From positions 375,646 to 439,645 of the forward strand of contig NZ_SJPK01000004.1 in NCBI RefSeq assembly GCF_007859855.1: a stretch of 64,000 nt of DNA, given 5' to 3'. Within the stretch, counting starts at the first letter, position 1; every line of letters starts with the position of its first letter. The DNA is from Allorhodopirellula solitaria. GTDB lineage: Bacteria; Planctomycetota; Planctomycetia; Pirellulales; Pirellulaceae. Below, piece by piece: positions 29,628 through 38,350 of the stretch. The notes beneath the pieces were generated by a model that saw only the letters and a list, made by a program, of their open reading frames with translations, ran no database searches and had not been told where the DNA came from. A program made the position numbers and the translations under genes.

Positions 29628-30379
29628 TCTAACCTTATCGTCATCGTGGACAGGACAAACCAATAGCAACAGGGCGGCCATGTCGATGGTGCCCCACCTT
29701 GAAAAAGGCGTCAGCAACAAACGAGCCAACTTGCAACGTGGCTTGAGCTACCCTCGAAACGCGCGTTAGTCATAAAAGGCTTATGGGGAGATGAAGTTCC
29801 GTCATCAACGCCAGCAGCCGAACTGGGATCCACAGAGAATTTGTCGTTTTTTGGGTTTTCACGGAGGGCAAACTCACGAGGGAAACTCTCCGGCCTTCCC
29901 GCAAGTGAAATTGCTTCGCGGTGCACATAAGAGCTACCAACACTGCCTCGATTGGAAGCACTTGCACTCTCAATGGGGCTACTGAACCTCCCCAGCCTTG
30001 GTGTGCTCGAAGCCGGTTCTCCGGTGCAGGTAAAGGGTGTTCGTTTTCGAGCGGTATCTCCGCACTCATGGCGTTACGGGTCGGGTGTCGCCGTTAGCGA
30101 GCAGTGGGGGCGGCGTATCCTTGTTTTGGGACGTCTTGCCTGGTATCGCCATCGAACGCGTGCTCGGAGCCATCTGCCTGCGTCAGGTTGGAAACGCCCT
30201 GCCCAATTTCTGGGCGCCGAATCGGTCACTGGTCGATCGTGGCGAAGAAATCGGGGGCGGCCATGGGAATCAGCTCGCCGCTGGTCGCTCCCGGCTGCCG
30301 GCAAGCGTGACCAAACGTGTCACGCTCGGTGGCGATAGTGCATGGGTGCCTACATTTCCATGTTTCGCGGAGTTCTGAC
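29628..30379. other. 752-base intergenic region between divergent genes
   Basis: Lies between the start of the DUF1559 gene (minus) and the start of priA (plus), so it must hold both promoters. I see no convincing -35/-10 pairs, RNA gene or coding frame; the open frames here lack family features and have no matches I recognise. Confidence 0.4.
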
Positions 30380-32923
30380 ATGCCAACACTTGATTCACTG
30401 CCTGTCCTGCTGGATGATTTGGGTATCGAGCCGCTTGATTTGTCTCCGCTGGCTACCCGCCGCAATCCTGGATCGCCCGTGTCGCCGCCCCTGCCACCCT
30501 CTGAACCCACCGACGAGCCTGATGAGCACAGTTCGCTCGATGATCTCGGCGAGGTCGATGACCTCGGCGAGCTGCTGCCTGAGCTCGCGGCGTTGGAAAA
30601 GTCGAAACGGAGCGAGAGTTCGCGCCAAGAGCCGTCGCAATCGGAGTTGTTTGAGACCGACCCGCCGCCCTGGGAGCTCGCTGTCCAGGACGACGTGATG
30701 CTCGCGTCGATCGTCTTCGCCCGTTCGCCGCATGGGCCGTATGACTATCGCATCCCTGATCCGCTGCTCGAGGAACTCAAGCCGGGAATGCGGGTCGCCG
30801 TGCCGCTGGGTCACCGCAAGAAACCGACGCCGGGTTGGTGCGTGGCGGTCAAGCAGGGCACGGCACTGCATCGCAAGCTGCGTGACGTTACCGAGTGCCT
30901 CGATGATTCGCCGCTGTGCGATTCGGCTCTCGTACGCCTGGTGATGTGGATGAGTCATTACTACCAAGTCCCTGCGGGGCAGGTGTTCGACACGCTGATT
31001 CCCGCGAGCGTGCGGGCGGGTGCGGGCACAAAAAAAACGACCTATTTCACGCCTGCGAAAGATATGTCGGACGCGGAGATCGAGAAACTGCCCGCCAAGC
31101 AGCAGGCCGCCATGCGGTTATTGATCTCGTCGGCCCGAGCGATGACGGCGGCCGAACTCGCCGTGGGCGCCAAATGCACCGAGGATCCGATTCGGCGGCT
31201 GAAGAAAAAGGGCGCCATCGTCCCTGAGGTACGGCGTGAGATGCATTCGGGAATCCGGATTCTCGCCCAACAGAATGATGGTGAGGTCGACCGTAGCCAC
31301 GAACTCACCGAGCAACAATCCGCTGCGCTCGATCGCATCCAAACGGCGGTCGATAGCGGCCGGGGGCGGACGCTGTTGTTGCATGGGGTCACCGGCAGCG
31401 GCAAAACGGAGGTTTACATCAAGGCGATCGAGCATGTCGTCTCGCAGGCGGGATCGGCGATCGTGATGGTGCCCGAGATCAGCTTGACCCCGCAGACCCG
31501 TGGCCGCTTTGAGAGTCGATTCGAATCCGTCGCGGTGCTGCATTCCCAGATGTCTCCGTCGGAGCGTCATTTTCATTGGCAGCGGATTCGTCGTGGTGAG
31601 GTTCAGGTGGTCATCGGGCCGCGCAGCGCCGTGTTCGCGCCGCTGCCCAACCTCGGTTTGATCGTGCTCGATGAGGAGCACGACACCTCGTTCAAACAGG
31701 ATACGCAGCCGCGCTACCACGCGCGGAAGGTCGCCCATGCCCGGGCCATGTCCTTGGGCGTACCGCTGCTGCTCGGATCGGCCACGCCGTCGATGGAGGC
31801 CTGGCATGCCGCTCAAACCGGTCACGCGGAGCTGATCTCGATGCCCAACCGGGTGGCCAATCGACCGATGCCCGACGTCCAGCTCGTCGATCTGCGGGTG
31901 CGAGATGAACGCGGTGGTGGCGGTGCGATCAGTCGGCCGCTCAAGCAAGCCGTCGATGATACGCTGCGTGAGGGCGGGCAAGCGATTCTGCTGCTCAATC
32001 GACGCGGGTTTGCCACGACGATCCAGTGCCCGGCGTGCGGGCACGTCGTGGCCTGCCCCGACTGTGACATGCCGCTGACGCATCATCGCGACGGCGGCAA
32101 AGCGATGTGCCACTACTGTGACTACACGATCGCTACACCGCCCTGGTGCCCATCCTGTCGGTTTGATGGGATTCGCTACGGGGGGCTCGGGACACAGAAA
32201 CTCGAAGTCGAAACGAAGGCAAAGTTTCCCAACGCGAACATTGCCCGGATGGACAGCGACACGATGAAGCGGCCCGGCAGCCACCAGCGTGTGCTATCGG
32301 AATTTCGCAGCGGTGAGATCGACATTCTGCTGGGAACGCAGATGATTGCCAAAGGACTCGACTTTCCCAATGTGTTGTTGGTCGGGGTGATCAATGCCGA
32401 TTCAGCACTGCACTTTCCCGATTTTCGGGCCGCCGAGCGGACGTTCCAGCTCGTCACGCAGGTCGCTGGTCGGACAGGCCGCGGAGACCGGGGCGGACGG
32501 GTGATCGTGCAGACCTTCACGCCAGAACACCCGGCGATCCAAGCTGCCTCGCGGCACGACTACATGCAGTTCGTCGAGGACGAGATGGTCAACCGGCGGA
32601 AATTCAATTACCCGCCATTGGGCAGCGTCGCGAGGATCATTATCCGCGGGCCAGTGGAAGACAAAACGGAAGCGGTAGCCGACGCGATCTTGGCGAGGTT
32701 GGAGTCGGCTCGAGACCTGCTCCAGAGCGAAGTCCGGATCCTCGGCCCTGCCCCGCCACCGATCGTCCGTTTGCGGGGCAAGTACCGCTTCCATCTGCTG
32801 CTGCAAGCGACCGAGGCGGCCGTGGTCGGCGAGACGATCCGCCGCGCCTTGGCGGATTTTAAGACCGACCCCAAAGACGAAGTCGAATTCCTCATCGATA
32901 TCGACCCTGTGAATCTATTGTAG
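30380..32923 (+). CDS. priA: Primosomal helicase PriA
   Basis: 3'-5' DNA helicase that reloads the replisome at collapsed forks. 847 residues from ATG 30380 (MPTLDSLPVLLDD), chosen over 30317 because GGAG lies 7 bases before it. An acidic extension of about 95 residues precedes the usual start. 3' DNA-binding domain (VFARSPHGPYDYRIPD), Walker A HGVTGSGKTEVYIKAI, LDEEHDTSFKQ (DEEH), and a paired zinc module (CPACGHVVACPDCDMPLTHH, then CHYCDYTIATPPWCPSC). Helicase motifs V-VI include ILLGTQMIAKGLDFPNV and VAGRTGRG. Complete. Confidence 0.95.
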   Translation: MPTLDSLPVLLDDLGIEPLDLSPLATRRNPGSPVSPPLPPSEPTDEPDEHSSLDDLGEVDDLGELLPELAALEKSKRSESSRQEPSQSELFETDPPPWELAVQDDVMLASIVFARSPHGPYDYRIPDPLLEELKPGMRVAVPLGHRKKPTPGWCVAVKQGTALHRKLRDVTECLDDSPLCDSALVRLVMWMSHYYQVPAGQVFDTLIPASVRAGAGTKKTTYFTPAKDMSDAEIEKLPAKQQAAMRLLISSARAMTAAELAVGAKCTEDPIRRLKKKGAIVPEVRREMHSGIRILAQQNDGEVDRSHELTEQQSAALDRIQTAVDSGRGRTLLLHGVTGSGKTEVYIKAIEHVVSQAGSAIVMVPEISLTPQTRGRFESRFESVAVLHSQMSPSERHFHWQRIRRGEVQVVIGPRSAVFAPLPNLGLIVLDEEHDTSFKQDTQPRYHARKVAHARAMSLGVPLLLGSATPSMEAWHAAQTGHAELISMPNRVANRPMPDVQLVDLRVRDERGGGGAISRPLKQAVDDTLREGGQAILLLNRRGFATTIQCPACGHVVACPDCDMPLTHHRDGGKAMCHYCDYTIATPPWCPSCRFDGIRYGGLGTQKLEVETKAKFPNANIARMDSDTMKRPGSHQRVLSEFRSGEIDILLGTQMIAKGLDFPNVLLVGVINADSALHFPDFRAAERTFQLVTQVAGRTGRGDRGGRVIVQTFTPEHPAIQAASRHDYMQFVEDEMVNRRKFNYPPLGSVARIIIRGPVEDKTEAVADAILARLESARDLLQSEVRILGPAPPPIVRLRGKYRFHLLLQATEAAVVGETIRRALADFKTDPKDEVEFLIDIDPVNLL

Positions 32924-32925
32924 CC

Positions 32926-32943
32926 AGACGGCTCCGCCCGTCT
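32926..32943. terminator. Hairpin just after priA, candidate terminator or REP copy
   Basis: AGACGG and CCGTCT arms around CTCCGC, starting 3 bases after the priA stop. No T-run follows, so intrinsic termination is weakly supported. The same palindrome is the core of the 38-base tandem units near recJ, so it may equally be a dispersed REP element. Confidence 0.4.
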
Positions 32944-33056
32944 CGGCTGGCGGATCGCCTGTCGATGAGTTGTCTTGGAGAGGGTTTGTCGTCATAACGG
33001 GGGCCGCTCGTTTCGAACACGCCCAACAGAACAAGGCTGGCCCGCTGGATATCTCG

Positions 33057-33806
33057 ATGTTGACGCTCATCACCCCTCTGCAATGGGCGTGCTTGGTACT
33101 GGGGGCTGCTGGGATTGGGTTTTCGAAAGCGGGGTTTCCCGGGGTCAGCATGCTGCATGTGGTGTTGTTTGCGTTCGTGTTCGGGGCCATGCCTTCGACG
33201 GGCGTGCTACTGCCGATGCTGGTGGTGGGGGATTGCTGTGCGATTCATTTTTTTGGTCGCGAAGCGAATTGGCGGCATGTTCGTCGTCTGCTGCCGCCGA
33301 CGATCGGCGGTATTTTGATCGGTTGGATGATGATGGATCGGTTGGATTCGGACCAATTCAAATGGATCGTCGGCGGCATTATTTTATCGCTGTGTGTGGT
33401 CCAGTTCGTGCGGACCTACCGTCCGGATTGGTTTGGTCATGTGCCTCATCAAACGTGGTTTGCTGTGGTGCTGGGGCTCTTGGCGGGGGTGACGACGATG
33501 CTCGCCAATGCGGCGGGGCCGGTCGTGGCGCTGTACATGCTCGCGGTGGCGTTGCCGAAATGGGAGCTCATCGGCACGAGTGCATGGCTGTTTTTGGTTC
33601 TCAACGTGCTGAAACTCCCGTTGAGTTTCAATCTCGGCTTGATCACCGGTTCGACGCTGCTGATCGGGGCGATCCTGGTTCCCGCCATCCCGCTGGGGAT
33701 GCTCGCCGGTCGCTGGCTCGTAGGACGGGTGTCGCAGAAATGGTTTAATTTGATTCTACTGGGGTTCACCGCGATCGCCGCCATCCGGCTGATCGGTTGG
33801 ATTTGA
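33057..33806 (+). CDS. TauE/SafE-family (sulfite exporter-like) permease
   Basis: 249 residues from ATG 33057 (MLTLITPLQWACLVLGAAGIG). About eight hydrophobic helices and the family pattern GFSKAGFPGVSMLHV near the start, repeated in the second half as LGLLAGVTTMLANAAGPVVALYML. These G..aG...m.aN..G motifs are typical of TauE/SafE/YfcA transporters, which move sulfite, sulfoacetate or other organic anions. The substrate cannot be told from context. An upstream in-frame ATG at 32970 adds a polar leader and is unlikely. Confidence 0.88.
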   Translation: MLTLITPLQWACLVLGAAGIGFSKAGFPGVSMLHVVLFAFVFGAMPSTGVLLPMLVVGDCCAIHFFGREANWRHVRRLLPPTIGGILIGWMMMDRLDSDQFKWIVGGIILSLCVVQFVRTYRPDWFGHVPHQTWFAVVLGLLAGVTTMLANAAGPVVALYMLAVALPKWELIGTSAWLFLVLNVLKLPLSFNLGLITGSTLLIGAILVPAIPLGMLAGRWLVGRVSQKWFNLILLGFTAIAAIRLIGWI

Positions 33807-33865
33807 GTGGATCCGAGAGGGGCATGCCTTCTCTTCGTCGTTTCGTTTTAGCAAGGAAGTGATAG

Positions 33866-36800
33866 ATGACTTCACGCCGTTCCCATCCATTTTCACCGCC
33901 GCAGATATCCCAACGCGAGATCGAAGCCATGTACAGTGAGATGGAGATCGACGATGCGGATCAGGATCTGTTTGGATTTGCTGATGACGATGTGGTCACG
34001 CGCCCCGAGCGGTGGGCCAATCAGTTTTCGCTCGTGTACGAGTCGGCACCCGATGCGTTGGTGGACGCCGAAGCCCCGTTCACCTACGAGGTGACGGAAG
34101 TCTATTCGCAGGCCGAGATCCATGGGACCTGCCACGCGGGCAATGATGTTTTCCCCGTCTTTGCCCGGGCGCTCGCTAGTGACCCGCCAGTCGCCTGTGG
34201 ATGTCCCACGTCGCGGGGCAAGTACCTCTGCATCCACGCGGTTGCTTTTGTCGAGTACTTAGTCGACCAACTCTACGAAGAATCGTCTCCGCTCGCTAAA
34301 CGCGTTGCAGCGGAACGGTTTTCACGCGGCGAGCCCAACTACAACCGCTTTGAGCCGAATTTCACTGAGATTCTGTTCCAGCAGTTTGATGCAGCGATCC
34401 AGAGCATCGGCGACACGAGCGAACAATCTCTAATCCAGGCCGATACGCTCGAGCGGCGAGAGGTGGACCTGGACACCCGCCTGGCCTGGCGGGTGGACGT
34501 TGACCCCGAGTGGATCGATGTCTACCCGATCAGCCAACAGCCTAAGAAACGAGGCAAGGGTTATACGAAAGGGCGGCGGATCAAATTCGATTCCGCGCTG
34601 CACGACAAACATCTACGGCGCAGTGCTCAGGACCGGCGGGTGCTCGGTCACGTCAGCGTCAACGAGAGCTACTACAGCTACCGCAGCGAATACGAGCTCG
34701 ATCTGATGAAGGCCCTGGAAACACTCATCGATGCACCGAATGTGTACTTCGACAAAGATTCGGTCACGGTCCGCCGAGATGACTTTGAATTTGAGGTCGC
34801 GCTCGTCGATGAAGTTTACATCGTTATCGTCCTGCTAGCGGCGGATGATGCGGAGCGAAAGCAGCAGACGCGCGACGCCGCCGTAGCGGCCTACCGGGCG
34901 AGTGGCGGGACAAGTACCGCCGATGGCGCAGTGCAGATGGCGACAGCTGATAACGGTGCCTTTTTGCGTTTCGATGCCGCCCGCTGCTTGATCTCAATCA
35001 TTTCAGTGGCGGAGTCGGAAGTTCCCTTGGTCAAACAGTTCCTGTTTTTTCCGGGGGTTGCTGCCGAGCATGGCGAGGAGCTCGTCAAACGCCTGCAGAG
35101 CCTCCAGTCGCGGTTCACCATTCGTTTGCCCGAGGAGCTGCTCGGACCCATCGTCGATGCCCCCGCTCATCCGGTGGTATTGTTGCGTAGTAACGCCGAC
35201 GGATCCCTCGACGTTGCTCTGCGGGTTCGCGATAGCGGAGGGCGAATTCTCCGTCCGGGCAGCCCACCGGCGATCAGCGTCGCGCAAGAGGATGGGAAAC
35301 CGGTTCAAATGCGGCGGGATACGGCTGGCGAGATCGAGCACGCCGAGCGGCTGGCTGAAACACTCGGTTTCCGGTTTTGCGAACCCGATGAATCGTTGCA
35401 GGATGAACGCTTTGCGGCTCATATCACCGACTTTAGCGACGCTCTGAACTTGATCGATCGTTTGCAGTCCTGGTCCGGCGACGCCGAGACCGCTGGCGCC
35501 GATAGCGTGGACGCTTCGGAGATGCCCGCGCCGGAAGTGCTCTGGGATCGCAATAGCGAAAAACCGGTCTCTGTGCTCGGCAGTATCTCCAGCCAGAACG
35601 TGAAGGTTGAGATCAATCGCAAACGGGATTGGTTTGGGATTTCGGGCCAGTGCGAGGTGGGCGAACACAAGCTCGACCTCGGCACGCTCTTAGAGAACCT
35701 CGCGGGCGCCGACGCGGATGCGATCCGGGGCGATTTCATTCGGCTCAAGGACGGCCAGTGGGCACGTATCGGCGAAAAGTTACGTCGGCGATTGCGGCAA
35801 CTGCGCGATGCGACTCATGCGGATCGCAAGACGATGAAGCTCGACGCCACCGCGGCGCCAGCGATCCGAGATTTTCTCGATGATGGAGAGATCGAGTTCA
35901 AAGCGGTCAAGGCCTGGCAGAAGTGTGTTGAGCGTTTGGCTCGCGCCGAATCGCTCGACCCAAAATTGCCTGAAGGACTCGATGCCGAGTTGCGTGATTA
36001 CCAAGTCGAAGGGTACCGATGGCTGCGGCGGCTCGCCGAATGGGGCGTCGGCGGTGTGCTGGCCGATGACATGGGTTTGGGCAAGACCCTGCAAACGCTC
36101 GCCGTCATGCTCGACCGCAAGAACGAGGGGCCTGCACTGGTCATCGCGCCGACCAGCGTGGCGTTCAACTGGGTGCGTGAGACCGAGCGGTTCACACCGG
36201 GGCTGACCGTACACCTCTACCGCGAAACCGAACGCGCGGAGTTCCTGCCGCAGGTGGGACGGGGCGATGTCGTCGTTTGCAGCTACGGCCTGGCTCTGCG
36301 TGATAAGGATGCGCTCGCCGATGTGGAGTGGGGCACGATGGTGCTCGACGAAGCCCAGGCGATCAAGAACAGTCGCAGCAAGACGTCTCGAGCGATTGCC
36401 GACATCCCCGCCGCCTGGACGGTGGCGCTGACGGGGACACCGGTTGAGAATCATCTCGGTGAGCTATGGAGCCTTTTCCATATTGTCTCGCCCGGCGTTT
36501 TCGGAGGATGGGAACAGTTCCGCAAGCGATTCGCGCTGCCGATCGAAAAGAATAACGACGAAGCCGCCCGGCAGGGACTGGCCGATCGGCTGAAACCCTT
36601 CGTGCTCCGCCGTAAGAAGTCTGAAGTTCTCAAGGATCTCCCACCGCGATCGGAGATGAACCTGTACGTGGATCTATCCAAGGAAGAGCGTGCTGAATAT
36701 GAGCGTGTGCGGCTTGAGGCGATCGGCGAGGTCGACCAGTTGGAAGCCACGGTGACGACACAGGACCAACGCTTCCGGATCTTGGCGTTGTTGACCCGAT

Positions 36801-37366
36801 TGCGTCAGATCAGTTGCCATCCCAAGCTCGTCAATGCTTCCTACACCGGCGATGCCGCCAAGTTGGTGCAGCTCCGTGAAACGCTCAGCAACCTCAAAGA
36901 GGAGGGCCATCGCGCGTTGATCTTCAGCCAATTCACTCAGCACCTGGCGTTGATCCGCAGTGAGCTCGAAGAGTCTGGATTCAGCTACGAGTATCTCGAT
37001 GGGTCGACGCCCGCTCAGGCCCGCCAGGAGCGTGTTGATGCGTTTCAGAACGGCTCCGCTGACGTGTTCCTGATCTCCCTCAAAGCGGGCGGCACGGGTT
37101 TGAATTTGACCGCGGCGGATTACGTGATTCACATGGATCCTTGGTGGAACCCCGCCGTCGAGGATCAGGCGACCGACCGGGCTCACCGGATCGGGCAGGA
37201 CAAGCCGGTGATGGTGTACCGGATCATCGCCCGCGGCACGATCGAAGAAGAGATTTTTGCGCTCCACGAGACCAAACGCGATCTGGTTGCTGGAGTGATG
37301 GAAGGCACCGCCGCGGCAGCGAAGCTGGACAACGATGAACTGATCGCGATGCTGCGGAAGGGGTAG
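33866..37366 (+). CDS. SWIM-domain SNF2/RapA-type helicase
   Basis: 1166 residues. N-terminal SWIM zinc finger (VACGCPTSRGKYLCIHAVAF: CxC...CxH), a long middle part of about 550 residues with no named domain, then a Swi2/Snf2 ATPase: DYQVEGYRWLRRLAEWG, ADDMGLGKTLQTL (Walker A), VLDEAQAIKN (DEAQ), TGTPVENHLGELWSLF, and the second lobe SLKAGGTGLNLTAADYVIHMDPWWNPAVEDQA with DRAHRIGQ. This set matches bacterial SNF2 proteins thought to remodel protein-nucleic-acid complexes; precise role unknown. Stands alone, with a GAAGTGAT segment before the ATG. Confidence 0.92.
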   Translation: MTSRRSHPFSPPQISQREIEAMYSEMEIDDADQDLFGFADDDVVTRPERWANQFSLVYESAPDALVDAEAPFTYEVTEVYSQAEIHGTCHAGNDVFPVFARALASDPPVACGCPTSRGKYLCIHAVAFVEYLVDQLYEESSPLAKRVAAERFSRGEPNYNRFEPNFTEILFQQFDAAIQSIGDTSEQSLIQADTLERREVDLDTRLAWRVDVDPEWIDVYPISQQPKKRGKGYTKGRRIKFDSALHDKHLRRSAQDRRVLGHVSVNESYYSYRSEYELDLMKALETLIDAPNVYFDKDSVTVRRDDFEFEVALVDEVYIVIVLLAADDAERKQQTRDAAVAAYRASGGTSTADGAVQMATADNGAFLRFDAARCLISIISVAESEVPLVKQFLFFPGVAAEHGEELVKRLQSLQSRFTIRLPEELLGPIVDAPAHPVVLLRSNADGSLDVALRVRDSGGRILRPGSPPAISVAQEDGKPVQMRRDTAGEIEHAERLAETLGFRFCEPDESLQDERFAAHITDFSDALNLIDRLQSWSGDAETAGADSVDASEMPAPEVLWDRNSEKPVSVLGSISSQNVKVEINRKRDWFGISGQCEVGEHKLDLGTLLENLAGADADAIRGDFIRLKDGQWARIGEKLRRRLRQLRDATHADRKTMKLDATAAPAIRDFLDDGEIEFKAVKAWQKCVERLARAESLDPKLPEGLDAELRDYQVEGYRWLRRLAEWGVGGVLADDMGLGKTLQTLAVMLDRKNEGPALVIAPTSVAFNWVRETERFTPGLTVHLYRETERAEFLPQVGRGDVVVCSYGLALRDKDALADVEWGTMVLDEAQAIKNSRSKTSRAIADIPAAWTVALTGTPVENHLGELWSLFHIVSPGVFGGWEQFRKRFALPIEKNNDEAARQGLADRLKPFVLRRKKSEVLKDLPPRSEMNLYVDLSKEERAEYERVRLEAIGEVDQLEATVTTQDQRFRILALLTRLRQISCHPKLVNASYTGDAAKLVQLRETLSNLKEEGHRALIFSQFTQHLALIRSELEESGFSYEYLDGSTPAQARQERVDAFQNGSADVFLISLKAGGTGLNLTAADYVIHMDPWWNPAVEDQATDRAHRIGQDKPVMVYRIIARGTIEEEIFALHETKRDLVAGVMEGTAAAAKLDNDELIAMLRKG

Positions 37367-37668
37367 CGATCGACGTGCGGAGTCCCTGTGGATTACCCAC
37401 AAGTTTGGGCTCATCCGACGGAAGCGAGCGCCCGAGGTTTTCAAGGCATGGCTCCCGTATCGAAGGATTTATTTTTGGGATGTGATTATCAATGTTAGAC
37501 TGGCACTGCCGGGAGAAACGGAGCCGAGCTCTGCAGAGGTGCTGGCTTGGCAAGGGATATCTCGGTCGCCAGCGTTTCCCTGCAAAAGCGGTACGCCAAT
37601 GGTGTTGTCGGTCCCTGGCGAGCGTTTGTTCGTCAGGGACGCATTTTTGAACGATCATTGGATACTAG

Positions 37669-38059
37669 TGGTCTGTCACGACTTATTCTTAGGGTAGTGG
37701 ACGAGGCGACGAGTCCTGAACTGGCGTCAAATCCAAGGACTCGTCGCCTCCTGTTGATTACCCATTAGTTTGCTCCCCCGTGTGCTTGTCACACGGGAAG
37801 CGACGTTTTGAAATTAGAAAACCGCGGTATCGACACACGTTCCCCTGTCAGCTTGTCTGACAGGAAACCAAGTCGATAAACTTTGCTGTCATGCGGGGCA
37901 AGCCCGCATGGGAGCGGGGTGAATGCTCCATCTTGATCTAATCACAAAACGGTGATTCCTGTCAGACAAGCTGACAGGGGATCTGGTTTTGTGGGTAATG
38001 ACCAGCTCGTCGCCTCGTCCACTACGATCAATCCTAACTTTTAACTGTGACAGACCACT
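37669..38059. mobile_element. MITE-like insertion, 391 bases, CTAG duplicated at both ends
   Basis: Ends are TGGTCTGTCAC at 37669-37679 and its complement GTGACAGACCA at 38049-38059. Each is flanked outward by CTAG (37665-37668, 38060-38063). Inward the ends stay alike: TTAGG, then GTAGTGGACGAGGCGACGAG at about 37695-37714 and its complement at about 38006-38025. The sister copy of the host repeat at 22380-22582 lacks this block and reads straight through (GGATACGAGAGCC). No transposase inside; it contains the 139-base palindromic element. It fits a non-autonomous element mobilised in trans. Confidence 0.72.
37842..37980. repeat. 139-base element with 25-base perfect terminal inverted repeats (copy 2)
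   Basis: Second copy of the element at 23099-23235, same orientation. Arms 37842-37866 and 37956-37980 are exact complements, starting CCCCTGTCAGCTTGTC. The centre differs from copy 1 at a modest number of positions while the arms are identical. It is carried inside the 391-base MITE-like block. Confidence 0.75.
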
Positions 38060-38350
38060 AGAGCCATGCCTCAAAAAACCTTCCGCTGTGCTCTGCGCAC
38101 GCTTCCGTCGGAGTAACCCAAGTTCGCCCACGCCGAAGGCGTTTTAGAAAATAGCCGGTGGTTTGAACGCAAGCGAACACCACCGGATACGACTCAGTGA
38201 TCTCCAATCCTGACGCGAGTTGATGACGACGCCCCGTTGGGCAACGCCGGGGGTTCCGTTTGTTCCGTGTTTTCAGGCCGGAGGCCGACACATCCCCTGC
38301 CGTTGGCGTCAGCCAACGTCAAGCCGTGTCGGTCTGCGGCCTAGAAGACC

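Larger units (their letters stand above)
37367..38350. repeat. 984-base gap of nested dispersed repeats
   Basis: No gene supported. From about 37405 a partial copy of the repeat seen at 22380 appears (CATCCGACGGAAGCG), then the inverted, near-complete copy from 37520, split by the MITE-like insertion at 37669-38059 and resuming at 38060-38116. After it comes a 32-base CCGGTGGT palindrome at 38155-38186, shared with 16249, 23450 and 25415. The remaining 160 bases up to the uvrB stop hold a GGCCG/CGGCC-rich imperfect palindrome. Confidence 0.65.

Noticed and set aside
31118-32284. 388-residue frame antisense to priA
   Set aside because: Composition typical of the complement of coding DNA, and priA covers it fully.
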